From Schlegelella_A sp965246805 (GTDB lineage: Bacteria; Pseudomonadota; Gammaproteobacteria; Burkholderiales; Burkholderiaceae_C), in the NCBI GenBank assembly GCA_965246805.1, contig CBDFFO010000003.1, positions 434,001 through 498,000 of the forward strand: a stretch of DNA of 64,000 nucleotides. The letters are read 5' to 3'. The notes beneath the pieces are model-generated. The model was given only the letters and a program-made list of their open reading frames with translations, was not told the DNA's origin and made no database searches. Within the stretch, counting starts at the first letter, position 1; every line of letters begins with the position of its first letter. The position numbers and the translations under genes were made by a program. Of the stretch, positions 26,782 through 34,700 are shown piece by piece.

Positions 26782-27407
26782 GGCAGACTTTCGCAGTCGG
26801 TTGGCAACACTCCGTCACGCTGCGATTGCGCGAACAGCTGTTCGATTTCGGTTCGCTGCCGATCGTCACATGCAACCTCTTGGATGGCTTTGTGCGCGAA
26901 ACGCAATCGAAAGCGCTCCCGAACGCCATTTCCGGCGGCTGCCGGGAGGCTTGCATAGAGCATGGACGCGCCAAGCTGGAACACGTCCTTTCGTGTGGTG
27001 CCAATCACGCGCCATATGGGCCGAGCGCGGGCCAATGCACGGAATTGAGGGGCATAGGCCAACGCGCGTTGGCGCCGGGACGAGTCCAGCACCGCTGCCC
27101 ACTGCTCAACTGTGTCGCGTTCGATGCTTGAGCAGATGGCCCGGCTGAGCATTGCGGCGCCCAGCTCCAAGACGGCAATTTCCAGAGCGTTGCTACGCCA
27201 AAGCACCCAGCGCTGCCGGTCGAGCCGCTCAGCGTAGGTTCCCCACAAATCTTCTTTGCTCAGCAAATCACTGGAAAGCCGGCCCCACTCACGCATGCCG
27301 ACCTTGCGCGTGCGGGTACCCGCAGATTGCATGCGACTTGCGTCGGCATACGCCGCGGTCAGCCAGTTGAAGGCGTAGAGTGACCTATCGAAGGAAACAG
27401 GCCTCAC
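26772..27407 (-). CDS. sctK: T3SS sorting-platform protein SctK
   Basis: A 211-residue soluble protein between sctJ and sctL, the place occupied by YscK/HrpD/MxiK. Tryptophan- and arginine-rich helices and the absence of membrane segments fit that group, which connects SctD to SctQ. Primary-sequence signatures are weak, so the assignment depends on gene order and size. It overlaps sctJ by 4 bp and sctL by 10 bp. Confidence 0.78.
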   Translation of the reverse strand: MRPVSFDRSLYAFNWLTAAYADASRMQSAGTRTRKVGMREWGRLSSDLLSKEDLWGTYAERLDRQRWVLWRSNALEIAVLELGAAMLSRAICSSIERDTVEQWAAVLDSSRRQRALAYAPQFRALARARPIWRVIGTTRKDVFQLGASMLYASLPAAAGNGVRERFRLRFAHKAIQEVACDDRQRTEIEQLFAQSQRDGVLPTDCESLPWQ

Positions 27408-28189
27408 GAGGCTTTCGATCCGGCTAGCGCATCTGCTGGAAATTGGGTGGTGTCATTCCAGACCCGGCTTGCGCTCTCGCGAAGACTACGGCCTCGCACG
27501 CGCAGTACAAGCGCCAAGACCGCGCCGGCCGCGAAAATGAGGCAGAGCAACGCACCGGCACCCAGGAGCATGCTTTCAAGCTCGGGGCGTCGCGCAACGA
27601 AGGTTTGCGAAGCAGGCTTCACTTCGGCGCGAAAGAGCGCAACGCTGACACGCTCCGGGGGAAGACCTTCGATGCCATTCGCTACCAGTTCGCGGATCAT
27701 CTGGATGCGGGGCGTCAAGTCGACGTCGGCTCTATGCTTGATGAAGACAGAGGCAGAGGCCACTTTGGGTTTGCTCGTGAATTGGTCGTTGCTGACGACA
27801 ACGGGGTGCACGCGAGCGAGCACCACCCCCTCCATTTGACTCAAAGTCCTTTGTAATTCTTGGGCCAAGGCATAGGTGAAGCGCGCACGCTCTTCCACCT
27901 CTGTAGACACCAGAGAGTCCTTCTTGAATACCGATCCCAAGCCTTCGAAAGATTGCGAAGGGAGGTTTTGGGTACGCATCACCGACACCGCGCGCGCGAA
28001 GTCGGCGCCGGATACATCGACGCGCCACACTTTCTCAGTGGCCTGCCGCTTTTCGGCAGCCAAACCTTCGTTGCGCAATACGCTGACGATCTCGTTGGCG
28101 TCGGTCTCACCGAGATTGCCGTAGAGCTGCTGGCTACAGGCGGAAAGTGTCGCTAGAAAGAAAGCAGCAATTGCCGCCCGGAAAACCAT
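27404..28189 (-). CDS. sctJ: T3SS inner-membrane ring lipoprotein SctJ
   Basis: YscJ/HrcJ/PrgK family. From the ATG at 28189 (one base after the sctI stop) it has a lipoprotein signal with lipobox LSAC (Cys18), then the ring-building domain QQLYGNLGETDANEIVSVLR and the second domain with EGVVLARVHPVVV and ASVFIKH. A C-terminal membrane helix follows (LLGAGALLCLIFAAGAVLAL). It forms a 24-mer ring with SctD in the inner membrane. A longer frame begins six codons upstream but would put charged residues ahead of the signal. Confidence 0.95.
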   Translation of the reverse strand: MVFRAAIAAFFLATLSACSQQLYGNLGETDANEIVSVLRNEGLAAEKRQATEKVWRVDVSGADFARAVSVMRTQNLPSQSFEGLGSVFKKDSLVSTEVEERARFTYALAQELQRTLSQMEGVVLARVHPVVVSNDQFTSKPKVASASVFIKHRADVDLTPRIQMIRELVANGIEGLPPERVSVALFRAEVKPASQTFVARRPELESMLLGAGALLCLIFAAGAVLALVLRVRGRSLRESASRVWNDTTQFPADALAGSKAS

Positions 28190-28190
28190 T

Positions 28191-28520
28191 TCAACCGCCT
28201 CCCCCAAGCTTCAGCAGCTTGTTGGGCAGGGCAGCGAACGTGGTGACCGCCGAATCCAACACCGCCATGTTGTTGGTCGCTTCGTTCAACCGGATGCTTG
28301 CCAACATCAACTTGCCAGAGTCAAGTGTTGGTTCGGACAAAGCGTTCTCCAGCTCGAGCGCAAGTGGTTTGACAACACCACCGTTTAATTCGCTGACGTG
28401 CAAGGCATCCGCCATCCGCTCGAGGTTAAAGTCGACATGCAACGAGTCGTTCGAGTACGAATCCAGCCGCGCGTAAGCCTTCGAAAGCTCGGCCGGCATA
28501 AAAGGCGTGATCGGTTCCAT
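28191..28520 (-). CDS. sctI: T3SS inner rod protein SctI
   Basis: A 109-residue helical protein directly before sctJ, the usual place of the inner rod (YscI/PrgJ/HrpB-type). Its C-terminal segment ASIRLNEATNNMAVLDSA matches ASIRMNQEANNLNVLNGA of the preceding 77-aa protein at about half of the positions. Needle and rod subunits are known to be homologous, which supports both calls together. It ends in a glycine run and overlaps closely with the sctJ start. A strong hairpin sits just before its start codon. Confidence 0.8.
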   Translation of the reverse strand: MEPITPFMPAELSKAYARLDSYSNDSLHVDFNLERMADALHVSELNGGVVKPLALELENALSEPTLDSGKLMLASIRLNEATNNMAVLDSAVTTFAALPNKLLKLGGGG

Positions 28521-28528
28521 GTTGAAGA

Positions 28529-28552
28529 CGAGGCCTGCAACAGCAGGCCTCG
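28529..28552 (-). terminator. Intercistronic hairpin between sctF and sctI
   Basis: A perfect 10-bp GC-rich stem (CGAGGCCTGC / GCAGGCCTCG) with a 4-nt loop. It lies 9 bp after the sctF stop and ends about 8 bp before the sctI ATG. There is no T-run, so full termination is unlikely; partial attenuation, protection of the sctF transcript from decay, or masking of sctI initiation are more likely. Confidence 0.6.
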
Positions 28553-28561
28553 TACTCGTCC

Positions 28562-28795
28562 TCAGCCGTTTGAACGGCTGGCTGCCGTGAGAAGTTCCTT
28601 GGCGCCCTTTTTTGGCCCTTCCAGCGCCGCTGCGGCACCGTTGAGAACGTTCAAGTTGTTTGCTTCCTGGTTCATCCTGATGGAGGCTGCAGTCGCTTGG
28701 TTGGAATTGCCGCTGATCGTCGCATCAGCAGTGATATTGCCATAGGCTTGAACGCGACCTGCCGCCATTCCTGCTGCATCGGAAATTGAACTCAT
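28562..28795 (-). CDS. sctF: Candidate T3SS needle/pilus subunit SctF
   Basis: A small (77 aa) soluble protein without signal peptide, rich in A, N, G and S, placed between sctD and sctI, where needle genes sit in Ysc-type operons. Its C-terminal helix resembles SctI, as expected for a needle/rod pair. The start has a strong AGGAGA ribosome site 5 bp upstream, in keeping with a highly made subunit, and a hairpin follows the gene. It lacks an obvious copy of the PxxP-type turn of PrgI-like needles, so an alternative is a Hrp-pilin-like or unrelated early substrate. Confidence 0.68.
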   Translation of the reverse strand: MSSISDAAGMAAGRVQAYGNITADATISGNSNQATAASIRMNQEANNLNVLNGAAAALEGPKKGAKELLTAASRSNG

Positions 28796-28878
28796 GTTTT
28801 CTCCTGTTAAATTAAAAGTTGACTTCGACTAACACATCACAAGCTAAGGTTTGAATTCAACCTAGGTCTCGCGATTCT

Positions 28879-30069
28879 TTAAACGCCCGAAGGCGTCGGT
28901 CCGGCCACCGTGAACGCGTCCAGATTGACAATCCTTTGGAAGTTTCCATGCCGCACCACGATTTGGTTCCCGTCGATCCTTGCGATGTACGATCCATCAG
29001 GGAGACGACCTCCTTCGAATAGGCGGGTACCGTTGCGAAGCACGATGGAAGGGAGCTCCCCTTGTCGGACATCACTGATCGAGCCGGATACATCGATTGG
29101 AGTCGCTCCCATCGGCCAATCGTCGGAGGCGATGATGCTGCCATCCGTCCGTCGCGTCAGGGAAAGAACGGGCGGTGGTGCACTCGCCGCAGCATCGACC
29201 GCAACGAGATCGCGAGGCAGGAGCCGGACCTCGACAACCGATGCGTCATAGGCCAAAAGCTGGCGCGCCGCGGCAGTGGCCCGCGATACGGCAGCCATCT
29301 CAAGCTCGACGGCCAGAACACCAGGCTTCACGCTCCACACGCGGGTCACGCCAGACAGCTCTTCCAACGAGCGCCCGGCTGCGGAATACATCTCGCCGGC
29401 CACCGAGATTTTAAGCTTGGGCGCGGGCTGCAGCTGTTTCAGCTCTGTTGTCAGGCGAGTGACATCAGCGGTTGTGGGGACAGTACCCTCGACGACGAGT
29501 TCACCACGGTTCAAAACAGATATTTTGAGTTGGCCGTAACCAAGTTGAGCCAATTTCGCAGCAACTCGGTCTGGCGTTGCGCCGCTCTCCAACTGCCCCG
29601 CCACGGCGCCACCGGGCGGAGGAATAACCACCGCGAGCGCCATAATCAGCCCGAGCGCAACGAAGGCGGATGCGAAGCCGCCGGCAATCAACCGCAATTT
29701 ACCTTGCGACCTGGACGGCCTCCGGCCGATCACCTGCGCCTCCGGTGCGAAGGTCAGCCGCAGTCCGACGGTTCCCAAACGCAGCATTTCATCGTGGCGG
29801 ATGGTCAGACGGCGGTGGCATTGCAATGCGCCAACGCCCAATTCCGCGTGACCTTCAAGCAGGGTAACGCCGACTTTGCGGGCGGCAACTTCTAGCCGGA
29901 CCACGATCATTTCGGTCGCATCGAGCTCGATCATTACATCGCAACCCGGCTTGTTGCCGAGCAGATGTGTTCCCAGCGCGAGTACCGATCGTGCGCCGGC
30001 TTGCATGCCGCTCAGAACGAGCAACTGCACTTCGGGGCCTTTGCGGGGCTGAGAGGCGATCGAACTCAT
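28879..30069 (-). CDS. sctD: T3SS inner-membrane ring protein SctD
   Basis: A 396-residue bitopic protein of the YscD/PrgH family: a cytoplasmic FHA-like domain (residues ~10-110), one membrane helix (~130-152, IAGGFASAFVALGLIMALAVV) and a periplasmic part with repeated ring-building modules (PDRVAAKLAQLGYGQLKISV, then VVEGTVPTTADVTRL). It forms the outer of the two inner-membrane rings around SctJ. It overlaps sctC by 4 bp. An 83-bp gap to sctF is the longest within the core operon and may hold a needle promoter. Confidence 0.9.
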   Translation of the reverse strand: MSSIASQPRKGPEVQLLVLSGMQAGARSVLALGTHLLGNKPGCDVMIELDATEMIVVRLEVAARKVGVTLLEGHAELGVGALQCHRRLTIRHDEMLRLGTVGLRLTFAPEAQVIGRRPSRSQGKLRLIAGGFASAFVALGLIMALAVVIPPPGGAVAGQLESGATPDRVAAKLAQLGYGQLKISVLNRGELVVEGTVPTTADVTRLTTELKQLQPAPKLKISVAGEMYSAAGRSLEELSGVTRVWSVKPGVLAVELEMAAVSRATAAARQLLAYDASVVEVRLLPRDLVAVDAAASAPPPVLSLTRRTDGSIIASDDWPMGATPIDVSGSISDVRQGELPSIVLRNGTRLFEGGRLPDGSYIARIDGNQIVVRHGNFQRIVNLDAFTVAGPTPSGV

Positions 30070-31781
30070 GAGGGTCGGACCAACTTGGGTGTGATCAAGA
30101 ACATGCGCTCTGACTTGCGCACTTCGCTGCTGCGAGTGCCGAACAGCACGCCGAGGATGGGAACCTTTGATAAGAAGGGCACCCCACGGACACCAGCCGA
30201 CGAGGTTTCCGAGACCAACCCGCCCACGAAGAGACTTTCTCCCTCGCTGATGGTGACTGACGCGCTGATGGACGAGCGCGTGACACTCGGCAGGCCATCG
30301 ACCAGCGAATCTGCGTTCACGGAGCCGTCGTCAATGCGGACCAGCAATTTGTACTGGACGGTAGCACCGTCGATCACGACCGACGGAGTGACCCGCAACG
30401 TCAGACCCGCTTCGACTTTGAACAAGTCACCCGCGTATTGCCCGGTCACGCGAGCATAGAACTCTTGGGTGCTTTGAAGAACGGCCTCCACATTGTCTAG
30501 AGTGACCACGCGGGGACGCAAGCTGATGGAAGCCTTGCCATCGGTGGCGAGTGCGTTGACCTTGGCCAGCAGAATTTCGCGATTCGAACCGAGCACGATC
30601 GACGCAAGAGGCGTCGATCCGGCGGCGAGCCGCTCGGCCGTGGTGGAAATCAGCGGTGCGCCGACTCGGTCGGCGCGGTTCGAAAGAAGCGCCGTGTAGT
30701 CCAGGCCGAGACTGCTCGACTCTCCGCTGGACAAATCAATGACGGTCGCCTCTATTTCGATCAGCGGGGAAGGTATGTCGAGCTGACGCACGAGTTCGTC
30801 ATACAACGCCAACCGCTCTGGCAGGTCTCGAACGATGACCGCGTTCAGTCGAGCATCGGCGCGAACTGAGCCGGTTGCATCGTTCGCCGGCTTGGCGTTC
30901 CCCGGGTCGGCATCACTGCCGCCGCCCTTTCTTCCCCCGTTCGTTACCGCATTCGCGCCGGCTTGCGGCTTTAGAGGCCGGCCCGCCAAGGCGGCGAACC
31001 CTGTCAAGCCCCCGTTGGGCATGGGCGCTGCACCCGCCGTCGGCGGGTTCGGCGTTGCAGAGTCGTACGACCCCCGGGCCCCTTGCATGCGAGTAGCCAC
31101 CTGCGGGGCGGCTCGCACGTTGGCGGGCGGCGCAGCAAAGTCCGTCAACATCGAACGCAGCAGCGATGCAATTCCTGGTATGAGCGTGTCGGTTCCGGCG
31201 ACGCTGACAGTCCGATCATCTGCCCATGCGTTTTTGAGTCGATACACCCGCACTTGACCAAGCAAAGCGGCAGAAGGGCCTTCTTCCAAGTAGCGGGCGG
31301 CTTGCTCCACCAGTTCGATGTACTTGGGCGGGCCGGATACTGCCACGAAGCCGTTGCCGCGCGAAAATTTCAGCCCGAACCGCTCGTCGTATATCCCAAG
31401 CTCTTTGAGAGTAGCGGTGAGTTTGGGCCCGGAATTGGGGTCGACCGGCAAGAGGCGAGATTGATTCTCAGACAACGATGTGACGTACACGGTATCTGCG
31501 AAACTGTAGTAAACAAGACCATAAGTTGCTGCGAGTTCGCTGAGCAGCGTTGCTCCCGGCTTGTTGAACGCGCCGGAGATCTTGGCTTCGCCAACCATCG
31601 GACTGATCGAAGCTGCGATTTGCTGTTTTGCGAACAGGCGCAGCAAGAATGCGGGCAAAGCTTCGCCATCGGCTCTGATGTCGATGTTGCCGGCTCGCCA
31701 AGGAACGGTTCCGGCGTTTGCGATCTCTCCGACACCGAGAAAAAGTGCCAGACCGAAAACGAAAGCCCTGGGGCCACTCAT
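30066..31781 (-). CDS. sctC: T3SS outer-membrane secretin SctC
   Basis: YscC/HrcC/InvG family secretin. There is a signal peptide (AFVFGLALFLGVGEIANA), an N0 domain (IDIRADGEALPAFLLRLFA), N1/N3 modules (AATYGLVYYSFADTVYVTSL, VRVYRLKNAWADDRTV), a Gly/Pro/Ala-rich insertion and the C-terminal barrel with SSLGLDYTAL, VRIDDGS and VPFLSKVPILGVLFGTR, which is the secretin signature. The ATG at 31781 is chosen for the signal peptide. A GTG at 31808 overlaps the previous stop and would add nine residues. No pilotin gene was recognised in the window. Confidence 0.94.
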   Translation of the reverse strand: MSGPRAFVFGLALFLGVGEIANAGTVPWRAGNIDIRADGEALPAFLLRLFAKQQIAASISPMVGEAKISGAFNKPGATLLSELAATYGLVYYSFADTVYVTSLSENQSRLLPVDPNSGPKLTATLKELGIYDERFGLKFSRGNGFVAVSGPPKYIELVEQAARYLEEGPSAALLGQVRVYRLKNAWADDRTVSVAGTDTLIPGIASLLRSMLTDFAAPPANVRAAPQVATRMQGARGSYDSATPNPPTAGAAPMPNGGLTGFAALAGRPLKPQAGANAVTNGGRKGGGSDADPGNAKPANDATGSVRADARLNAVIVRDLPERLALYDELVRQLDIPSPLIEIEATVIDLSSGESSSLGLDYTALLSNRADRVGAPLISTTAERLAAGSTPLASIVLGSNREILLAKVNALATDGKASISLRPRVVTLDNVEAVLQSTQEFYARVTGQYAGDLFKVEAGLTLRVTPSVVIDGATVQYKLLVRIDDGSVNADSLVDGLPSVTRSSISASVTISEGESLFVGGLVSETSSAGVRGVPFLSKVPILGVLFGTRSSEVRKSERMFLITPKLVRPS

Positions 31782-31804
31782 AATGTGCACCGGAGATTCG
31801 AAGC

Positions 31805-32218
31805 TCACCCGTAGGCTGCGATTTGACTGCGCACGCTCGCGAGCTGATTCTGGGTCCGCGTGAGGTCAGCGTAATTGGCCTGCGTTTGGGTGCCAATCGC
31901 CGTTTGCGCCATCGAGAAGCTGCTTGCCGCTCCAGAGGCGTAACTCGTTGACTTTGGGGCACCTCCGCCTCCGCCTTCGTTTTCGTCGTCGTCGCTTTTA
32001 TCTTCGATGCGAGCTCGCTCTACGATGACTTGACCCCTTGCAGAGGAGGCAAGGCCGCCGAGAATCAACCCGCGCTGCTGACCTTCCTGAACCTGGCCAG
32101 AAAGTCTGGACTCGTCTGCTTGAAGCCGAGCCTCTTGAGCGCGCATGGACTCCAGACTGTCATCGGGCGACCCGGATGCAGGCGATTGCGATCCCACACT
32201 GGAAACGGGAGAGATCAT
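31805..32218 (-). CDS. Unrecognised small protein upstream of sctC
   Basis: From the ATG at 32218 the protein has ~137 residues. The N-terminus is S/P/G-rich (MISPVSSVGSQSPASGSPDD), then comes a Q/E/R-rich helix, a DDDENEGGGGG linker, and a C-terminal helix with heptad-like spacing. This looks like a type III secreted or chaperone-bound protein rather than an enzyme. It sits between sctC and another small gene in the same transcript. A tip, filament or regulatory substrate are all possible; no family was recognised. Confidence 0.55.
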   Translation of the reverse strand: MISPVSSVGSQSPASGSPDDSLESMRAQEARLQADESRLSGQVQEGQQRGLILGGLASSARGQVIVERARIEDKSDDDENEGGGGGAPKSTSYASGAASSFSMAQTAIGTQTQANYADLTRTQNQLASVRSQIAAYG

Positions 32219-32278
32219 GATGGTTCCTTGCTGAGGCCGAAATAAGGTCCGTGACGGCACCGAAAGGTGTTTAGCGGG

Positions 32279-32521
32279 TCAGCTGCCGCCACTCCGAGAT
32301 GAAGGGGCAGGAGGCGTCTTGATGCTTCTCAACTTCTGGAGCTCTTGCTGGAGCACGGGGTCGTAGGTCGTTCCATCGGTCACGCCCTTCGCCGATAAAG
32401 CGGGCATCGAGGTCACCGCGGGCTGGCTGGGAAACCGCGCCAGGAAGGCCAAAACCTGTGGATCCGACCCGTAGGCACTGCTTGCTGGATAAGAATGCTG
32501 CGTATAAATTTCGATGGGCAT
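32279..32521 (-). CDS. Unrecognised 80-aa protein in the sct operon
   Basis: The second ATG (32521) is preferred because an AAAGG ribosome site lies 7 bp before it, whereas it abuts the first ATG. The protein is small, polar and proline/serine-rich, with a short helical stretch (DPVLQQELQKLRSIK). There is no signal peptide or membrane helix. It is probably a secreted substrate or an assembly factor of this system; nothing more can be read from it. Confidence 0.5.
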   Translation of the reverse strand: MPIEIYTQHSYPASSAYGSDPQVLAFLARFPSQPAVTSMPALSAKGVTDGTTYDPVLQQELQKLRSIKTPPAPSSRSGGS

Positions 32522-32608
32522 GGTCATCCTTTCGAGACTGTAAAAACTCTTCGATTGGCCGCGCTACAACTGTCTTCACTTGCGGTTTGTGCGCCCTTTA
32601 CGTGACTT

Positions 32609-33457
32609 TTAACCCGCGGGCACGGCCCGGCGAAGGAGTGTGCCGCGGTCCCATCGGTATCGCTCAGGCCGAGCTGATACGGCTTGCTCGAGCCGGCGAG
32701 TCAGTCCTGCGAAAACATCTCTTGACGTGACACAAGGCAGCGCGGAAAGCGGGCTCAGCTTCACGAGGTAGCGGCCACTGTCGTCTTGGGCAATATCCAT
32801 CCACAGCACACGGGCGCCGGTGCGCTCGACCAGGTAGGAAATGGCAGGCGACCAAGCAATGCCGCCGTCGACGAACGGCATGCCAACGGCCCCACGCAGA
32901 TCGTCCGGCTGGTCGGCCAGGATGACCAATGGGCGACCGGCGTTCAAGGCGCGCAAAGCAGGTCGAATGCAGTTCTGTGTGCCGATCATCTCTATGTCTG
33001 CAAACACGGCGATTTGGCGCAGCAACCGTCGCTTGACCGAAAGATTCTTGGGCACCCTGTAGATGACTGCCCCGGTCGCCTCCATTGCAACGCGGAGCAG
33101 CGCAAGGTACACGTCCTGGAAATGGGCGCACGCCAAAATCGCGGGTGGCCCCGGGATGCTCAAAAGACCAGATCCCTCGATCTGGGTCATCATCCGCACG
33201 ACTCCGGGCCCGCCTCGAAACGCCACCCAATTGTCCATCCACGCATCAGCGTAAGCCAAACAATAATCGCGCTCGAGTGTGGAACGCGTTTCCTCGTTGA
33301 ACGTCTGATAGGCAATATTGAGGTTGGCAACCACCAACGAACGAAGTTTGACATCAGCGAGAACGCGCCACAGAAACAGCAAACGTGCGACCCGTCGACG
33401 ACCTGGTAAAGGCAGTCGCAACCACAACCGCCCGATTTGCGAACAAATCAAGCCCAT
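32609..33457 (-). CDS. LpxL/HtrB-like acyltransferase homologue in the sct operon, catalytic acid altered
   Basis: The protein resembles lipid A late acyltransferases. It has an N-terminal hydrophobic anchor region, AILACAHFQDVYLALL at the place of the catalytic H-x4-D/E motif (usual form HFGNWE), and DQPDDLRGAVGMPFVDG, like the DQ-P---G--VPFFG block of LpxL. In the first motif the His is kept (H112 from this start), but the acid five residues later is Tyr; the only nearby acid is Asp at +3. The ATG at 33457 is chosen because the longer frame runs through the preceding 74-aa gene. It may act on another acyl acceptor, or be a non-catalytic relative adapted to the secretion system. Confidence 0.75.
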   Translation of the reverse strand: MGLICSQIGRLWLRLPLPGRRRVARLLFLWRVLADVKLRSLVVANLNIAYQTFNEETRSTLERDYCLAYADAWMDNWVAFRGGPGVVRMMTQIEGSGLLSIPGPPAILACAHFQDVYLALLRVAMEATGAVIYRVPKNLSVKRRLLRQIAVFADIEMIGTQNCIRPALRALNAGRPLVILADQPDDLRGAVGMPFVDGGIAWSPAISYLVERTGARVLWMDIAQDDSGRYLVKLSPLSALPCVTSRDVFAGLTRRLEQAVSARPERYRWDRGTLLRRAVPAG

Positions 33458-33501
33458 CACCAAACTCGCCGCGGCTTGGATCGCGACAATTCGCCGCCGT
33501 T

Positions 33502-33726
33502 CTACAACGATGCCGACTTGATGATGGGCGCGGCTAAGGAGACAACCGTTTTGAAAACGGACATGAGGTCGCCCATACACGAGTCGCTCTTCTGCGATTG
33601 CGGTGCCTCGGTCTGCGGTACGGCCAATTGCTGATAAGGAGTCTGATTTGATACATCAGAATCAACTTCGTCGGCTTCGGTAATATAAGGGGCGGGGGGG
33701 CTAGGCGGGATTGACTGGATGCCCAT
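33502..33726 (-). CDS. Small putative secreted protein, first gene of the sct operon
   Basis: A 74-residue protein with a strong AAGGAAA ribosome site. The N-terminal two thirds are Pro/Ser/Gln-rich and probably disordered, and the C-terminus is an amphipathic or hydrophobic helix (FKTVVSLAAPIIKS). This resembles small type III substrates. It is the first gene after the ~370-bp region that separates the sct operon from the divergent ICMT-like gene, so the operon promoter should lie just upstream. Confidence 0.55.
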   Translation of the reverse strand: MGIQSIPPSPPAPYITEADEVDSDVSNQTPYQQLAVPQTEAPQSQKSDSCMGDLMSVFKTVVSLAAPIIKSASL

Positions 33727-33778
33727 GTTCTGCTTTCCTTTCAGTGGTTGTTTTCCATGTGGAACCTGAAGCTGAATG

Positions 33779-33792
33779 GTCTACTCCTAGAC
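33779..33792. promoter_or_regulatory. Palindrome upstream of the sct operon
   Basis: GTCTA-CTCC-TAGAC, perfect 5-bp arms, 53-66 bp before the first ATG of the operon. The CTACTC/GGAGTA core is shared with the region before the two large effector genes, so it is a candidate operator for a common regulator. The rest of 33727-34094 holds no gene I can support. Confidence 0.4.
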
Positions 33793-34094
33793 TTTGACAG
33801 GTCTTTTTTCTGCTTTGGCTCGCCGGGCGAAAATCGGCGGTCTCGGCTGTTGAAGCGCCCCCTTGCTCAAGCGTTTTGGCATTCGTCCTAGGCAGTGCGG
33901 CGATGCAATCTGTGAGTCGTTTGAGCCGACTCGCGGCGCCGAGCTGCTGTGATAGGAGTTATATCCACGCGCCTTTAAAATTACTTTGTTCTGCTTTGTC
34001 GGAACAAAGCAAGGAATGCTCTGGTCACTTCGTCTTGTCCATTCGTTTTTTGCCGTACACCCATCGACATCGGTTTCCTCCTGACCTCCGCTCC

Positions 34095-34700
34095 ATGAAC
34101 ACATCTCCGCTAGCGTTTAGCCATCCGTACGGGATTGCGTTCTGGGCGACATACATCTGGGCCTTCCACCTCGCGGAATTGCCGGTCATCTTTTCGACAC
34201 CGACCGCCGCGTCGCCCGCGGCCTCCACCCCCCCGCAAGACCCGTTGCGCCACTGCCAGTGGATCTGGTGCGGTGGTGTGCTGCTCTCCATGGCGGTTAG
34301 CGGATGGCGACCGGCGACGATCGCATCGGGTTGGGTTTTGGCGTCGTTCTGGTTGGGTCTGCTTTTGATGATGGCGGGCGGGGCGCTGCGGCGCCACTGC
34401 TTTCGAATGCTCGGCCGCGATTTCACGTTAGACGTGCGAGCGCGTCCCGATCAGCCGGTCGTCAGCTCTGGCGCCTATGCTTGGGTGCGCCATCCCTCTT
34501 ACAGTGCAGGCCTGCTTAAACTCATTGGCCTCGGGTTGGCGTTGGGTAACTGGGCCAGCCTCGCGGTGCTCGGCGCGATGGGCATCATCGTATACGCCCG
34601 CCGCATCGCGTTTGAGGAAGCTGCTCTGATGCAAGTCATTGGAGAGAAGTACTTGGCATACGCCAGTAAACGAAAGCGACTCATACCCTTCCTGTTTTGA
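34095..34700 (+). CDS. Isoprenylcysteine carboxyl methyltransferase-like membrane protein
   Basis: A ~201-residue protein with four to five membrane helices and the C-terminal signature of the ICMT/PEMT methyltransferase family: GAYAWVRHPSYSAGLL, GLGLALGNW, and EEAALMQVIGEKYLAYASK followed by RLIPFLF. Bacterial members methylate small lipids or unknown acceptors using S-adenosylmethionine. The ATG at 34095 is preferred over an upstream start because the extra 73 residues are not hydrophobic and match nothing. It is divergent from the sct operon and is probably a flanking gene rather than part of the secretion system. Confidence 0.8.
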   Translation: MNTSPLAFSHPYGIAFWATYIWAFHLAELPVIFSTPTAASPAASTPPQDPLRHCQWIWCGGVLLSMAVSGWRPATIASGWVLASFWLGLLLMMAGGALRRHCFRMLGRDFTLDVRARPDQPVVSSGAYAWVRHPSYSAGLLKLIGLGLALGNWASLAVLGAMGIIVYARRIAFEEAALMQVIGEKYLAYASKRKRLIPFLF

